Below are positions 1-13,236 of a stretch of 64,000 nt of DNA, piece after piece. The DNA lies in the NCBI GenBank assembly GCA_022661535.1, contig JAKULF010000007.1, positions 2,790,001 through 2,854,000 on the forward strand. Reading direction: 5' to 3'. The stretch is from Eutypa lata (lineage: Eukaryota; Ascomycota; Sordariomycetes; Xylariales; Diatrypaceae). The notes below the pieces were generated by a model, which worked only from the letters and a program-made list of their open reading frames with translations, did not search any database and had not been told where the DNA came from. The translations under genes and the position numbers were made by a program. Numbering within the stretch: position 1 is the first letter of the stretch; every line of letters begins with the position of its first letter.

Positions 1-2910
1 AGCTCTTCAGATGGTATGTAGGCAAGCTAAATCCCTAATATTAATAACTCCAACCATTAGGCACTAACTATAGTATTCATTAGACTCTGACGGAGATGAT
101 AATAACGGATACAGCAGTGATGGGGAAAGTGAGATCGAAGAGGAAAGGGGGAACTAGTTGGGAGAAGTCTGGGTATATAGTTATGACTTATATCGCGGTG
201 CTACCCGCCTTGGTAAATAATAATATACCAGGTGTACCTCACCATTACCAACGGTCTACCACAGTCAAAGGTCTTGTCTCCCACCACCATCTGGCTGCTG
301 GCTGTAATTACTCCAGCTATTGCCGATCAACCTACAATACAGTCTAAGCCTTTATATCCTTTAATGTATGCAGTGACCCTCAAATCTAGTCATTTATAAC
401 AAAATACCACCTATTTCATGAGTTCGAGACTAGTTGCTATTTTTACACATCGTAGGATACCCAGGGAGTGTCACAGTAAAAAACCCTGGTCTAGGGGGGT
501 GAAGTAGCTCCACCACCTTGGTATATATAAGGGAGGTGTGACCCCCCTCCAAAAGGGCTCTTTTTCTTCCCTTTCTTCTTCAGAGCTGTAGCAGAGCAAA
601 TATAGGGCAATTTTGAATGCGACAGGGAGAAAATGGAATGAAGATTAGGGCTGACTGATATGTCCACGACGAGAAACTTTAGACTTCCGATCTTGCCTTT
701 CTTTTAGTATTGTAATGAGGCTAGCTGTTAGGCGTTCAGGTATTTGCCCAGGGAGGTGGCTATTGAATGAAGTGACTAGATAAGGATGATATGTGTGACA
801 AGGACGTGAAGGCTTGGAACTGAGGTTCTATGCAACTAATACTTTTCTTTGGTCCTAAGGTCCATGAGGTCCTTCTGTCTGCTCTATGTGTCCTGTAGGG
901 TCGTCCACTATATATACAAAATAAAGGTACGTATCTGTAATATACTTTTGCCGTCCCAGCCGCTGATAATAGCAGTTAGCTCTTATTAGGCATCTATGCA
1001 TTCTTGGGATCGTCGCATTACCTTCAAATGTTGGTGAGTTGGCTGTCCTTTGCAGCTATCCTGCAGCTAACAACACTCGGCTCCATTCCTCGTGTGACAA
1101 TATGAGGAAATTCGGAAGAAGGTTAGATATGCCACTTATGACTAGCCCTTTTACCTACTGCTTTCTAAAGGCAATGTCGTCTATAGCGGTTAAATTCCTG
1201 TTGCTTCAAGTCACCAGCTAGTTAGTGTAGTGTGGAGTTTCCATGTCATTATAGTGTTACACCATCCATGTATAATATAAAGCTATCTACACATTGTCGA
1301 TATCCCACAATCAGTTTTATGTCCTCTGTAACATTGTATTGATATGTGACCTGAGAATTATTCATGACTTTCCTTTTAAGGCGGCTGGGCTCTGAAGTTA
1401 TTAAAACTGAGCCGTTTAAGTTATGGTATTATCACCGGAACGTCAAGCTAGAATGGAACTTGAGAATTCAAATAGTTATTATACTCACACATTGCTACAG
1501 TTTAAAGGAATAATAAAACAAGAGAGAAAACACCCTATTCTTAAACTAAAACTATTCTATAAGACGTAGTCTTTTACGTTTACTGTATACAATACTCTGT
1601 AATATACTGTCTATAAGACAATATTCTAGGAAACCTTTAGTTCATCGCGTCCTATGATTAATTTATAGACTGAGGTGTTAAGCCCCCAATCTCGTTAGCC
1701 TTTTGCCCCGTGTATTTTTTTATTTTTTTATTGATATATCATGTGTTAGTAACCTATTGAGAGTCATAGATTTAATATTTATTGCTTTGATAGGCCCTGG
1801 GCAAGACAGAACCCCCTATAATGATATCATGCACATAAATGACTAGTGGAGTCAATATTCAAATAAAGACACCTAGTTGATACATGTTATACTCATTCAG
1901 GCATGGGGCTCATCAAAGGTTTGATTTCCAGTGACTAGAGCTTTAGGTGAAATGACCTCTTAAGAACCACACTTTATGGGGTTGGTAGATGATTCTTATA
2001 AGCCCGGTATCATAGTCACTAGTGCTACAACTCGTTTTCTAATAATGAGACGCCATGTATTTCGATGCCAGTACGTGAACTCACCTATCATAACAAAGTC
2101 AGGTAGCTATTAAAATACCTCTAGATAACTCCTTGCCGAGACTTTCTTACATTGCACCACCCTTAGGATATGCTGGAGTGAGCAAGGCTAGTCTAGGAGA
2201 TCTAGCCTGCTCTATTACTATGGCTAGGAATAATAATCCTTATAGTTACGCTAAAGGAGAACTGCGCAGGACTTACCCCACACAAGGTTATGCAAATGAC
2301 CATATACGTTGTGTAACAATGTGCTTCTTCCGAACCGCGTGAGCATCATATATGGTGTACGGCTGCTTTAAACTAGGATAAGACACGTGTATGAGCTAAC
2401 ATAAGCTTATTCCCATGCTTTGCATGAAGACAAAATATCGCGTAGTGGAATTAGGAGTGTCGACGGAGTAGTTTAGCTTAGCTTCAGAAACTGTGTTTAT
2501 ACCTAAGAAGTATTATCACCAGATAGAGATTATCACCTATATAGAGATATGGCGACTTACTCCTTGCCCGTTCGGGATCCCGTGAAATAGTTATAGAGTG
2601 AGGTTGGCCTAGTCTTGCACCATCATTCTAGAAACGATGTGGGCTTAAGTCTATGAGATCATGTTAGATGTGTTTTATTGCCATATGACTTGGACGTAAT
2701 TGATGGAAATTTGCATCACCGCAAATGGTAACAAGGTGCTAGATAGGCCCTTTCTGAAAGTTAATATTGTACCGATAGGGTGGTAAGACAATATAAATTT
2801 GCATCTCGCTACCTATAAGAAGAATCCCCAAGAATCCGAAGAGGAGTGTTGTTAATTTAAATAGGTCACCATATTCCCGAGATACCCCGAGATGGCCTCT
2901 CAATGTTGTC
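1..2910. other. gene-poor AT-rich stretch
   Basis: No open frame above about 80 codons has recognisable protein character here, and I see no splice-linked exons. The composition is AT-rich with many TA steps, as expected of decayed intergenic or repeat DNA. A TATA-like run near 520-530 precedes no credible coding region. Confidence 0.5.
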
Positions 2911-2920
2911 TTTGACCACC

Positions 2921-3055
2921 CAAGCGGTGGACAAAAAAATTGTCAGAAACCACACGATTTCGCACTATCCGCACTGTCCCCGCACCACCAAAATCACATA
3001 CAAAACACCGATTCTAGGCCGTGCGAGTTTTGACAATTTTTTTGTCTACCGCTTG
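2921..3055. mobile_element. MITE-like element with 25-bp terminal inverted repeats
   Basis: Bases 2921-2945 and the reverse complement of 3031-3055 match at 24 of 25 positions; both contain the core GACAAAAAAATTGTCA. The interior is about 85 bp and has no coding capacity. ACCACC directly abuts both ends (2915-2920 and 3056-3061) and could be a target duplication. This is the architecture of a non-autonomous DNA transposon. The transposase family is not identifiable from one copy, and a long hairpin of other origin cannot be excluded. Confidence 0.7.
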
Positions 3056-3063
3056 ACCACCTA

Positions 3064-6000
3064 CTTCTACAACTACTACGTAGTGCTTGATTTACGAGAG
3101 GACCAGATGCAGACAGGTAATAGTGAACGTCACAAAGCATGCCTGCGTTACATCCTTGTGACGATCCTAAGCCTTAAATGTAATATCTTGGCTACTTGGC
3201 GGGGACTTTATACTCACGTGTTGTTTCAAGATAGCCTATGAAATGTTTTGTTTTCATTCACTAAAGATTTATAAATATTATCTAAGAAAGTTATGCACAC
3301 CATGTTGAGTCTTTAACAAATAGATTCCTATATAATGAAGACAAACAACTTGCCTATGCTTACATATATAGGGGGGGTATGGTTCTTCATATCCATGTAA
3401 GACTCTGCCAATTGGGCCGTCCAGTGGATCCTTGCAAGCTGACATTTGGAGACTTGGAGGCGCTTTTAAGTTATTAGTCCGAGAGGTTCCCTCCCGCATT
3501 CTACTCTCGCGCCTTTTTTTTTTTTTTTGCAAACATAACTCCAGCATACAAAGTTGGAAGTTTCTCGCGCCGTCATTAGATACCAAAGGACATCATTAAA
3601 ATGCAACACAACAATCCCATGATCCAACCATCCATGTAGCATAGAGTTGAACCTGCCTAATTTGGAACGCATCTGTTAGAGATCAAGTGACGGAGCTCCA
3701 AACAAATGGTCACTCCTTCGCGGTGATGGTACAAGCCTCACCGTTTTTGAAACAAATTGGGATTAGATCCACCTTGTTTTATTGGAGAAATTGGGGTTTC
3801 TATCCACTCACCGCCTTACACAATAACGTTCAGACGTTCTTTTTCCAAGCGCTCAGGCTCTGTCGCCTGATGTTTAGGCCCGAGTCTCTTGCAGCATGTC
3901 GTTGCATGTTTGTTTTTTGTTGCATGCCGTCAATTTGACCTCTCATGATTTATGTTGGAAGTTGAAACCTCCTCCACCTATTCGTAATATTGGTAGATTG
4001 GGGCATCTCGGCCCCGCCCCCACCGGACGGGTATAGTTGTATAGTTGCGGCGACGGGCATTCTCGGAAGATCTTCGTATGATCTTCGTATGTCGATTCCC
4101 AATTATACCACGAGCCACAACGTTCAACAATCCTTTATACCATGAACCTAATCACATATATTAATTTCCGTTCGGGGCTTTTCCTAGTTTATTTCGTAAA
4201 CCCGATCCGGCTATCTCTGGATCTCTTGAAAGTTCCATAGCAGGAGAAGCCAAGCGATCGGAAACCTCTGTATCCACACTCACATGCCTGTGTGCATGAC
4301 TACCGTCCCTGTTATGTAGGTAATGCCAGCAACTGCCATGGCACTCTACGGAAAACCCGGCAGAGTTAACGCAAAGACAGGGCAGGGATCTATCTGGTCG
4401 AGTCAACGTTGATGTCACTTATTCCGATAAAAGGACGGACCTTGCGGTATTCGCTACGTGGTAACATCCCGTTGCCAACACACACCAATCACCTGGTAAG
4501 CTTGACACGAGATCTTGTACCTGCAATATGATTCGTTGTCAACACAGCGTCTAAAGTTCTAACGTGCGGCAAGACAGCATACCTAAGTAGGCAGCGAGGG
4601 CAGCGAGGCTAGCTGGGGCTCCAAGCAACTACCATCACGAGATAGCTGACTAGGATTCCCCAGCTTTTTAGGGATCTTGGAGAAGCTTAACAAGCTTAGA
4701 AGACTGTAAAGGCGTCATTGGCGTCAGTGCCAAGAGCGGCATCTTGAAGCCCCTCTCTTCCAGCCCTCCGCCCCGCCATAGAAACCGACTACATCCTTGT
4801 TGTGGTGGGCATTTTTGAAGATGCACTAGATCACCAACCCCTGCATCTACTGTACATAAGCGGATGGGCGCAGAGTCCAGGTGCCTATGTGAGTACACTA
4901 ACCGTTAAACCAGATCCAGTTTTTGAAGGTTAATCCAACTTCCCGGTGACACGCCGTGTGACAGAGTCTTTCGAGAAGGGCCTAATAACTAACAGTTGGT
5001 TCCTTACGGAGCACGCACTAGGAAGGCAAGTAACAAATGCTACGGTTGGAAAAAGGAAGGGGGGGAAAGAAGAAAAAAAGACAACACAGCATTTTCAGGA
5101 CTATTGAACCTTGGTTGTACGTACTTATCCTGATCCGATGCAGGCATACGTTTCTAGCCTTGCAGGACCTGCATTGTGCAGCCTGGGTATCTCGCATTAT
5201 CGTATACGCATAAACGCCTAATAAGATTATTTGTTTGGTTCCCGACCACGCGTCCCTTATAATCCCCTTGAAATGAGCCAATAAAGCATTTCACCTTGCT
5301 AAACCAGCTCATAATCCTGGGATGCTCCTTTAATTGTCCGATGTTTCGGCAATCTCTAAACAGAGAGATATAACTTCTAGGGTCGGGTTTAAACGCGATA
5401 CCAACTGAATGGCTCAATCTAACTTGCGGTGACTAGGAGGATCGACCAAACATTGCCGAGTAGCAGAACATTCCCATGCAGTTTCCTGTTGGCACTAATT
5501 AATGATGACGGCGCTTGAAGACTTCACATTGCGACTTTATCACTCTATCGATCATGAGGATTCCCTTCCCCATTTCGTCCAATACATAGCTACCATTCGG
5601 ACATAGATACCATATAGGGGGATATACGCAAGTAAGCATGTGTTAGGTATCTATCAACGTGGGCTGGGATCTTTCTTCCCTATTGAAGATCTTGGTCATC
5701 ATCCCGTATGACTACCGATCACTTTCCCCTTCGGGATAGCTCAAACAGCTGGACGAGCGCGTATCTGGTAATGCGAACAAAAATTTCAACCTCGTTCTAG
5801 TCGTCCTTTTAAGATTTGGCAGGGTCTAATTAGTCCACCTGTCTAGGACTTCATCGTCAACCCCTCTCCCTAGACTGTATCTTCAAGCTTTCACCCCCTT
5901 CCTGGCATACATATTCCCTACGTAGCATTAGAGGTGGACTCGTATCTCACCTGTCTCAGCTAGCTAGTGCTTGCCCGGATCTACAGATCGTATCCTATCC

Positions 6001-6641
6001 GCAGATACAGCCAAGTATGCCCACAAGCCTGGCCACCATGTCACCGGTTAGTTCGGGGGATCACAACATAGATGATAGCCCACATGGACTTCCAAGGCTC
6101 TTCATGACAGAGAATTCTCACTGTATGCCAAGAGGGTCCAAGTCATGAACCTATCTAGACTCTATGCGAGTTTAGCCAAGCCTGCATAGAATAATAGTAT
6201 GACACACGAAGCGTCTATGTATCGTCCGATAGACCGACTATTCGATACGCACAGCCAACAAGTCGGGCCATATTGAAGTCCCATGATTCCAATCAAACAA
6301 TCTAACCCGAGCGTTTAAGGATAGCTGACTCCTCTCACTACCACATCTCTGGTCTTTCATGTATGTACGGTGCCCGAACCTTCCTTATTTGTGAACTCAC
6401 CTGATCTTGCCTTAGCCTAGATCTTGAATTACTTGTTATAGTCCTGCACATGTCGGGCCCTTATTTCAACATCATAAGTTCCTGCCAATCCCTTCTCTTC
6501 TCTCCCCGACTCGTCGCTCGATACCCACCTTCTTTGCCAATCATTTCCATGTGCAGCACCTGCTAGGGCTTGTTTACGCATATACCCCTTCTGCATCACC
6601 TCTCCATATCCCTCCTAGACCATCCCCTTCTACCACTCAGG
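3064..6641. other. gene-poor stretch upstream of the glutaminase
   Basis: Only short frames without recognisable protein character were found on either strand. The T-run at 3514-3528 and the A/G-rich tract at 5049-5082 are simple sequence. The last few hundred bases before 6642 are C/T-rich and presumably contain the glutaminase promoter and 5' leader. Confidence 0.45.
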
Positions 6642-9179
6642 ATGAGGCTCAGTGCAGGATTGGTACAACTGGCCCTAGCCATCGGTGTTGCCTCCGCCGA
6701 ATCAACGTTCTCGCCAGCAAGGCCACCCTCCATCCCCCTTGCTGTCAAGTCACCCTACCTAAACTCATGGTTGAATGCAGGCAGTGACGGAGGAAATGGA
6801 GGCTATCTTGCTGGGGAGTGGCCCACGTTCTGGATGTGAGTCTAGCACCCGCAGCCTACACACTATAGGACCAACTAACATAAAATTCTAGCCAGCAGGT
6901 TACCGGATGGGTAGGGTTTATCCGTGTTGACGGAACCCCGTACACCTGGCTGGGCGCAGCTCCCGGGGCGGATCTAGTAGACCAGACGGATTTCTCTTAC
7001 ACGTCAACCCGGAGCACGTTCGTCTTGAGTGCCGGGGGGAAGGTGGAACTGAACGTCACGTTTTTGAGTCCCGTGACACCAAACGACCTGAAGAGACAAT
7101 CTCTTACCTTCTCTTATCTGGACATTGGCGTCCATTCCCTGGACGGAGCTAGCCACGACGTAGAACTCTACGCCGATGTCTCAGCAGGTCAGTTCTAAGC
7201 AGAGTTGGATTTCCTAAAAGGTGCTGTTAGCTAACTACCATCGCAGAATGGGCATCTGGTGATCGTTCGGCGGTTGCCGAATGGGACTATGATACCGCTG
7301 ATGGTGTGGCATACCACCAGTTTGCCCGCCAGGACCAAGTCGAGATTCAGGAGTCTACTGAACAGCCAAACTGGGGTACATGGTAAGAAAATCCGAACAT
7401 TATTTACCCCAGTCCTTGAAAGATCTCACGAGAAATGAACCTACCAATGAATACGAACGACTCAAATATCAAGTCCCTGAAACTTGGTCTAGCACTTGAT
7501 GAGACTCTCAAATGGTTTAGAACAGTAACTAACTTTAAGGGCTTTAGGTATTGGTCAACTAAGGATGTTGATGGCGTGAGTCTCTCTAAGTACCTTGTTA
7601 TGCATCTGGCAATGCATTTTCAACTAACGATAAATATTATACCTGCAGCTTACTTGGCAAAGCGGCATTGATGACACTGTGAGGGGCAAGTTCATCGACG
7701 ACGGAAAGCTCGCAAATACCAAGGACACGAACTTCCGTGCCATTAACGAGGATTGGTATGTTGCTTTATTCCTATCCCTCGTTTATCAATGGTCTCTAAC
7801 TCGGCCAAAGGCCAGTTTTTGCCTTCGCGAAAGACCTCGGGTCTGTCGGTGGTAGCACTGTATCCACCCTTTTCTCTATCGGGCTCACACAAGAAAATGC
7901 CATTTCTCTCCTAGGAGAAGGGGATGGTTTGACTACATATCCCTCGCTATGGACAAGCTACTTCGGCAATGGCTTGGACGCGGTAAGTAGTCTTGATATC
8001 TTTTCCGCTACAATTACTAACTAACAATGCCAGATGACATTCTTCTATAACGATTATAGTGAATCCTCAAAGCTTGCGACAGATCTTGACAACAAAGTGG
8101 CATCCGACTCGCTAGCCGCGGCCGGGCAAAACTACCTCACCATTACTAGCCTGAGCGTTCGGCAGACGTTTGGAGCTCTACAGTTCACGGGCACGGCCGA
8201 CGATCCCGTGGTGTTCCTGAAAGAAATCAGCTCCAACAGCGACATCCAAACCGTAGACGTCATCTTCCCGGCCATGCCGCTGCTGCTGTACCTCAACCCC
8301 AACCTGGTAGACTACCTCCTGAAGCCCCTGTTCCTCAACCAGGAGAACGGCCACTACCCGCGGACGAACGCGATCCACGACCTGGGGACCTTCCCGGTGG
8401 CCAAGGGCTACCCGGACGGCGACGACGAGCCCATGCCGCTCGAGGAGTGCGGCAACATGCTCATCATGGTGCTCGCGTACGCGCAGCGCACGGACGACAC
8501 GGCCTACCTGGCCTCGCACTACGCGATCCTGAAGCAGTGGGCGGGCTACCTCGTCGACGAGGCGCTGATCCCGGCGCACCAGCTGTCGACGGACGACTTC
8601 GCGGGCCAGCTCGCGAACCAGACGAACCTGGCGCTCAAGGGCATCGTGGGGCTGCGGGCCATGTCGGAGATCGCCACGCTGACCGGCAACGCCGACGACG
8701 CGGCCTCGTACGGCGACACGGCGCGCGACTACATCGCCCAGTGGCAGGGGTACGGCATCAACACGGCGTCGGACCCGCCCCACACGACGCTGTCGTACGG
8801 CGACGACACCTCCCACGGCCTGCTGTACAACCTGTACGCGAACTCGCTGCTGGGCTTCGGCACGGACTTCGTCCCCCAGTCCGTCTACGACGACCAGTCC
8901 AACTTCTACCCCACCGTCGCGCTCGAGTACGGTGTCGCGCTCGACACCCGCCACACCTGGACCAAGACCGACTGGATGATGTGGGCCGCGGCCATCGCGT
9001 CCGACGACACCCGCGATATGTTTATCAAACTCCTGGCCGATTGGATCTCCACCACGCATACTAATAAGGCCTTTACCGATCTCTACGACGCCGCTAATGG
9101 AGATTACCCGCCCGGATTGAGCTTCACTGCGCGACCGGTCGTAGGTGGGCATTTCGCTTTGCTGGCGCTTCCGAAATAG
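6642..9179 (+). CDS. gtaA: secreted glutaminase A-like protein (GtaA family)
   Basis: Predicted to hydrolyse L-glutamine to glutamate outside the cell or at the cell surface. By-eye exons: 6642-6835, 6892-7187, 7247-7382, 7548-7575, 7649-7755, 7811-7982 and 8034-9179, giving 692 residues, the usual size for fungal GtaA. The first 19 residues form a signal peptide ending near VASA. The order expected for the family is a DUF5127-type N-terminal half, a DUF4965-type middle and a DUF1793-type C-terminal half; the anchors LTWQSG, NTKDTNFRAINEDW, NGHYPRTNAIHDLG and WTKTDWMMW agree with my knowledge of it. The fourth exon is only 28 nt but is required to keep the frame into LTWQSG. The ATG at 8034 lies inside the protein and is not the start. 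Exon 7 is markedly GC-rich compared with exons 3-5. Confidence 0.9.
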
Positions 9180-9837
9180 GTGCGGTTAATGATAATGCTT
9201 AGCGGATGGCGGAGCAACACAGCATTGATGGAGTAATATGGAGCTGGGGGTTTTGGATTCCCTCTGTGTTTTCTATCTCTTAACTACGAATCATCTGTCC
9301 TATCTATCTCCTAGATGAAAAGGAGCCGCCGTAGTCGAGCGAAAACCTGTCGCGCTCCTACCATCGGTCGTTGTCTGCGGTATGCCTTACTTTCGAATGG
9401 AAACCGCTGGTTTTGATACCCCGCTGTCAAGTAGTTGGTTATCATATTAATTAAATTTAATGATATTATGGATTCTTATGAGTTTCATCTGACCATCGCG
9501 GGGAGAGATATCTATCTGCTATGTAAATATCACTGTGAAAGGGGTCTTCTCAAATTTAGCAAGGTCTCGCCACATGTGAGTACCTATACGAATGGGTGAC
9601 ATCTTTCACACCTATCACCTAGTAGTGCAGCGATGACAAGGCAAATGGAAGGCATTGCGAAAGGGTCAAGTTCCTGGACTTAATATTAAGAACGGAGTTT
9701 ATACGTAAAGCTCTGTGTTTACATGGAAGTAAGACATCACCGCCTATTCCTAGCTCAACCGCACCCCAAACCGCTAATATAAGTCCGTGACGGAGCGATC
9801 GTAGTCGTCCATCGCTGGCATAGATCCCGACCACGTT
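9180..9837. other. intergenic, convergent 3' ends
   Basis: Lies between the 3' ends of the glutaminase and the minus-strand ankyrin gene. A 71-codon minus frame (9619-9834) has no family resemblance and I do not call it. Otherwise nothing was seen beyond presumed 3' untranslated sequence. Confidence 0.5.
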
Positions 9838-10596
9838 CTATCTAGTGATGCCACGAGAATCGAAGGCGTCGAGGGCCTCGTATGCTCCACACTGCTCAGC
9901 TAGGCCTCGAGGAGTCAACTTCTTACGGCTGCGTATAGTAGGGTCGGCGCCCCAATCGAGTGTGTGGAAGATGGATTCAGCATTGCCATCGCCAGCCGCT
10001 TCGTGGAGTGCAGTTTCTCCATCGTAGTTTCGATAGTTGACATCGAGAAGGCCGGGGTCCCTAAAACGCGTATAGAGGTCTACCAATATGATAGTGTTAC
10101 GGGCCTGATTCCCTGCAGCATAGTGAAGGACACTGTTCCTTTCCCCGTCTATAAGGGTTACGGAGGCACCTGCATCCAACAGGAGGCGCATTCCCGTGTG
10201 GTTTGCATTCCCTGCTGCTAGCATGAGGGCGGTTCTTCCGTTCTTGTCTTGCTCGTCCACAAAGTCAATGAACTGCTCCTGCGAGGCGAACTCGGTCGCG
10301 TTCAAGATGTAATTCAGCACTGCTGGAGGGAGTTTTAGTGTCAATGATCAGCAGAGAAAGTATTAAGAGCAACAACAGAGGACTAATTGGCGTAGATATT
10401 TACCATTGGACTTAGCTCCAGCTCCCACATGTGCAAGGGTCAGGCCGTTCGGACAATCCACTCTAGCGTAAATGTCACCTTTGGTGCAATTGTTCTCACT
10501 TCGGAGACGATTGACAAGGTTGCCAAATGCTCTCACATCGTTTGATTCGGCGTATTTCCAAAAATCCTTCTTTTCCTTCTCGGTGACGTTGATCAT
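9838..10596 (-). CDS. small ankyrin-repeat protein
   Basis: Two exons, 10596-10404 and 10322-9838, are joined by an 81-nt intron (donor GTAAAT, acceptor CTCCAG), giving 225 residues. From about residue 80 there are at least three ankyrin repeats: GRTALMLAAGNANHTGMRLL, then a repeat containing NSVLHYAAGNQARN, then GETALHEAAGDGNAESIF followed by a partial LTPRGLAEQCG repeat. The first 70 residues are charged and helical (TEKEKKDFWKYAES). There is no signal peptide, membrane segment or enzymatic domain, so a cytosolic or nuclear protein-binding role is the most that can be inferred. The start ATG is the first in frame. I do not recognise a named orthologue. Confidence 0.75.
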
Positions 10597-13236
10597 TTTG
10601 GTCGGAAGTCGTTGGCGAAAATAGTAATTAAAACTAATACCACTATCCTTGTGGAATTTCCAGAGTTAGGTTTAATACGTAGTAGGTAGGCAAGTTGCGT
10701 AGTAACGAGTAAATCTCCTCTGATAATAAAGGAAAGACAAAAAGGAGCCTATCCTTGTACGTATTCAGTAAAGACTGGATTTCCTAAGGTGATAAAGAAA
10801 AGAGGCAAATGTTTTCTTACCAGGAAGTAACCAATATTAGACGGTCCCTTCGTGGTGAGAATATGGAGTAAGGTTTGTCTTGGAATGAAAGGGGTTTCCC
10901 CTTAATACAAGTTATTAATTGTGACAATCGTATAAGAAGGTGCGACATCTATGAATGCAATTAACACTACAAGATTAACGCAGACTGAGAGGGAGAAATG
11001 TGTATGAAATAGATTTGATAACCTAAAGCCCCCCAAAATGCACATAAAGGTTTTCTGTGTCTTAAAGCAAGCACCATAGCAAGTACTCCCAGGGAACCTA
11101 ATCTAACTGCCGACATCCACCTAACTGTTGTCAGGCATCTGCCGTAGCATCGACAATAAATGATTTTCATACAACAATAGAGGGAGCTGAATGTTTTTTT
11201 CTTCTTTCATATTAATGAGTCACTGATATAAGTATTTCTAATCTGATCAAGGGAGGGAACATTCTTGTTCAGCGGGTTGTTGAAAGGACATCTCCCCAAC
11301 TCCATTACGGTACTCTGCATGTAAGAAACATAGGTTGTTTTCTCTTAGTTTTATCCTCCCCCTAGTAGCATAGCCTTGATGTCTGGATTTTCATAACCAA
11401 TACTTAATATCTTAACTTATACTAGACATTTAAACCAAGCTATTATACTTCACCAAGCCAATGGTCTAAAACTGGCTTTTAAATGAGAAATGAATTGTTA
11501 CTAATAAATCTCGCCTATTATTCTTCGGCCTTGGTACGATCGCCCCAAGCGGGCCAGATATATACGGAAAGTTCTCTCAAAGCTTTTCCGAAATATGCAA
11601 ATAAAAGGATCAGGATATAAAAGTTGTTACAGCCCTATCATACCTATAGCCCACAGGCAATGACCACAGACTTTGCCCATTACAGTGCTTTATATGGAAG
11701 ATATCCTTACAATATCGAAAATAATGTGGTACTTTGGCTTTAAAACAAGCACTAGGCGACACAGGTCATGTAGGCGAGGGGGAAAAGGGGCGGAAGGGCG
11801 GAGGCATCGGGCGAACGATTTCAGCTTTGTGATACCGTTACAACAAGCCATGATGTTTCAATTTTGGTGTTTAACCCTTATAGATATTTCAGTGAGGACT
11901 TCACGAAGGAGCAAGAGCTGCAGTAGGAAGAAAGTAAAGGAACTAGACCCCTAAGATTGAGTTGACAGCTTGGTCTAATGCAATGTTGCAAGATATATTT
12001 CCTCTCTACTTCAAATATACTAAGAGGTCTTGTATTGTTGAACTTTATTTTTAAAGTCCATTGACTGGGAATCATAATCACAATACAACCTCGTACATAG
12101 CAGCATAAACCTACTGTCAACGAATGTCATTCACAAGCAAGTGAGATATCATATCCGTAGACCTGCCTTGTTGATAGATATATGCAAGGGCAGAAAGCTT
12201 GCGTCGCAACTAGCTTGATAATTATGAGAGGGGGTAGAACTTCTTCACTTTAGGTGCGTAGAAACTCATCACAGAGACAATCTATATTTTCAAGGTTGAT
12301 GAGGGTAAGGAAAACATGAAGCGAGCATCAAGTTAAGCAGTGCAATAGAAGTAATCTTAAGCGATAAGTAAGCGACAGCTTAAGCGAAGATGAATTAGCG
12401 TGCGCCAACCTGGGTTGTAAAAATAGATCGAATACTTATGCACGTTGAATGCCCCCCTGAGAAGGTTCAGTAGGGGAATCGGGATAAAAACCCAGATGTG
12501 TCGCTTGGCCGTCGATCAAGCAATGTCTTTGTTGTATTTTTTTTATTCTTTTTAAAAACCCGGGTCGATTTCATAGTTACCATTGGGGCTCCTACAGTAT
12601 GTATACTCGATAGGATGATTACGATGCCAATTCTCTGTCACTGTGCGTTCTACGGTATACCTTGCTTACTTGCTTTCTGCACAAAACCCCAAATTACAAG
12701 TATAATTATCACTTCGTTCTCCAACTTACAATAACAATACTGCAAAATCACGACCTATTGTATTTCCACGAATGCCAGATCAAGATAACCTAGTAATACC
12801 CCATACCCGCAGATGGAGACTGTGGGCAACATGCCGATTGGGGTTGACCCCTAAAGCCAAGACATGCCAACTCCATCCGCCATCATCCTCGAATGCGGGG
12901 GAATCTCCATCTAACCAAACACAGAGAAACAGTGTATAATAGTAGTTAGAGTCGGTAAGAACGCTTGAAGATGATACTGTCTGCAATATATGTAAATATG
13001 TTCTGCGTGAATCCCTGGTTCTGGGTAGACGGCTTGGTAGACATATGGTACAGGGGGCTACTACCGACCATGATGTACTATAGACGAGAGAGGCTACGTA
13101 GAATACAACTCGGGGCATACTTAACCGAGCGTAATTCCGTATTAGACCACATATGAATATGAATACCAGCTCTTAGCTCTCAGGGGCTGTGGGACCTACT
13201 CCCGTGGACCTCCTTTGAGCTCAACAAACACCCATC
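10597..13236. other. long intergenic region without convincing genes
   Basis: AT-rich, with frames up to 112 codons on both strands but no conserved motif or splice-linked exon series. 12780-13118 (minus) and 11673-11954 (plus) are the longest and look random. The last 200 bases should carry the promoter of the sialidase-like gene. Confidence 0.45.

Noticed and set aside
8178..9152. 324-codon minus-strand frame over the glutaminase
   Set aside because: Arg/Val-rich shadow of the GC-biased exon 7; the sense strand has clear GtaA similarity.
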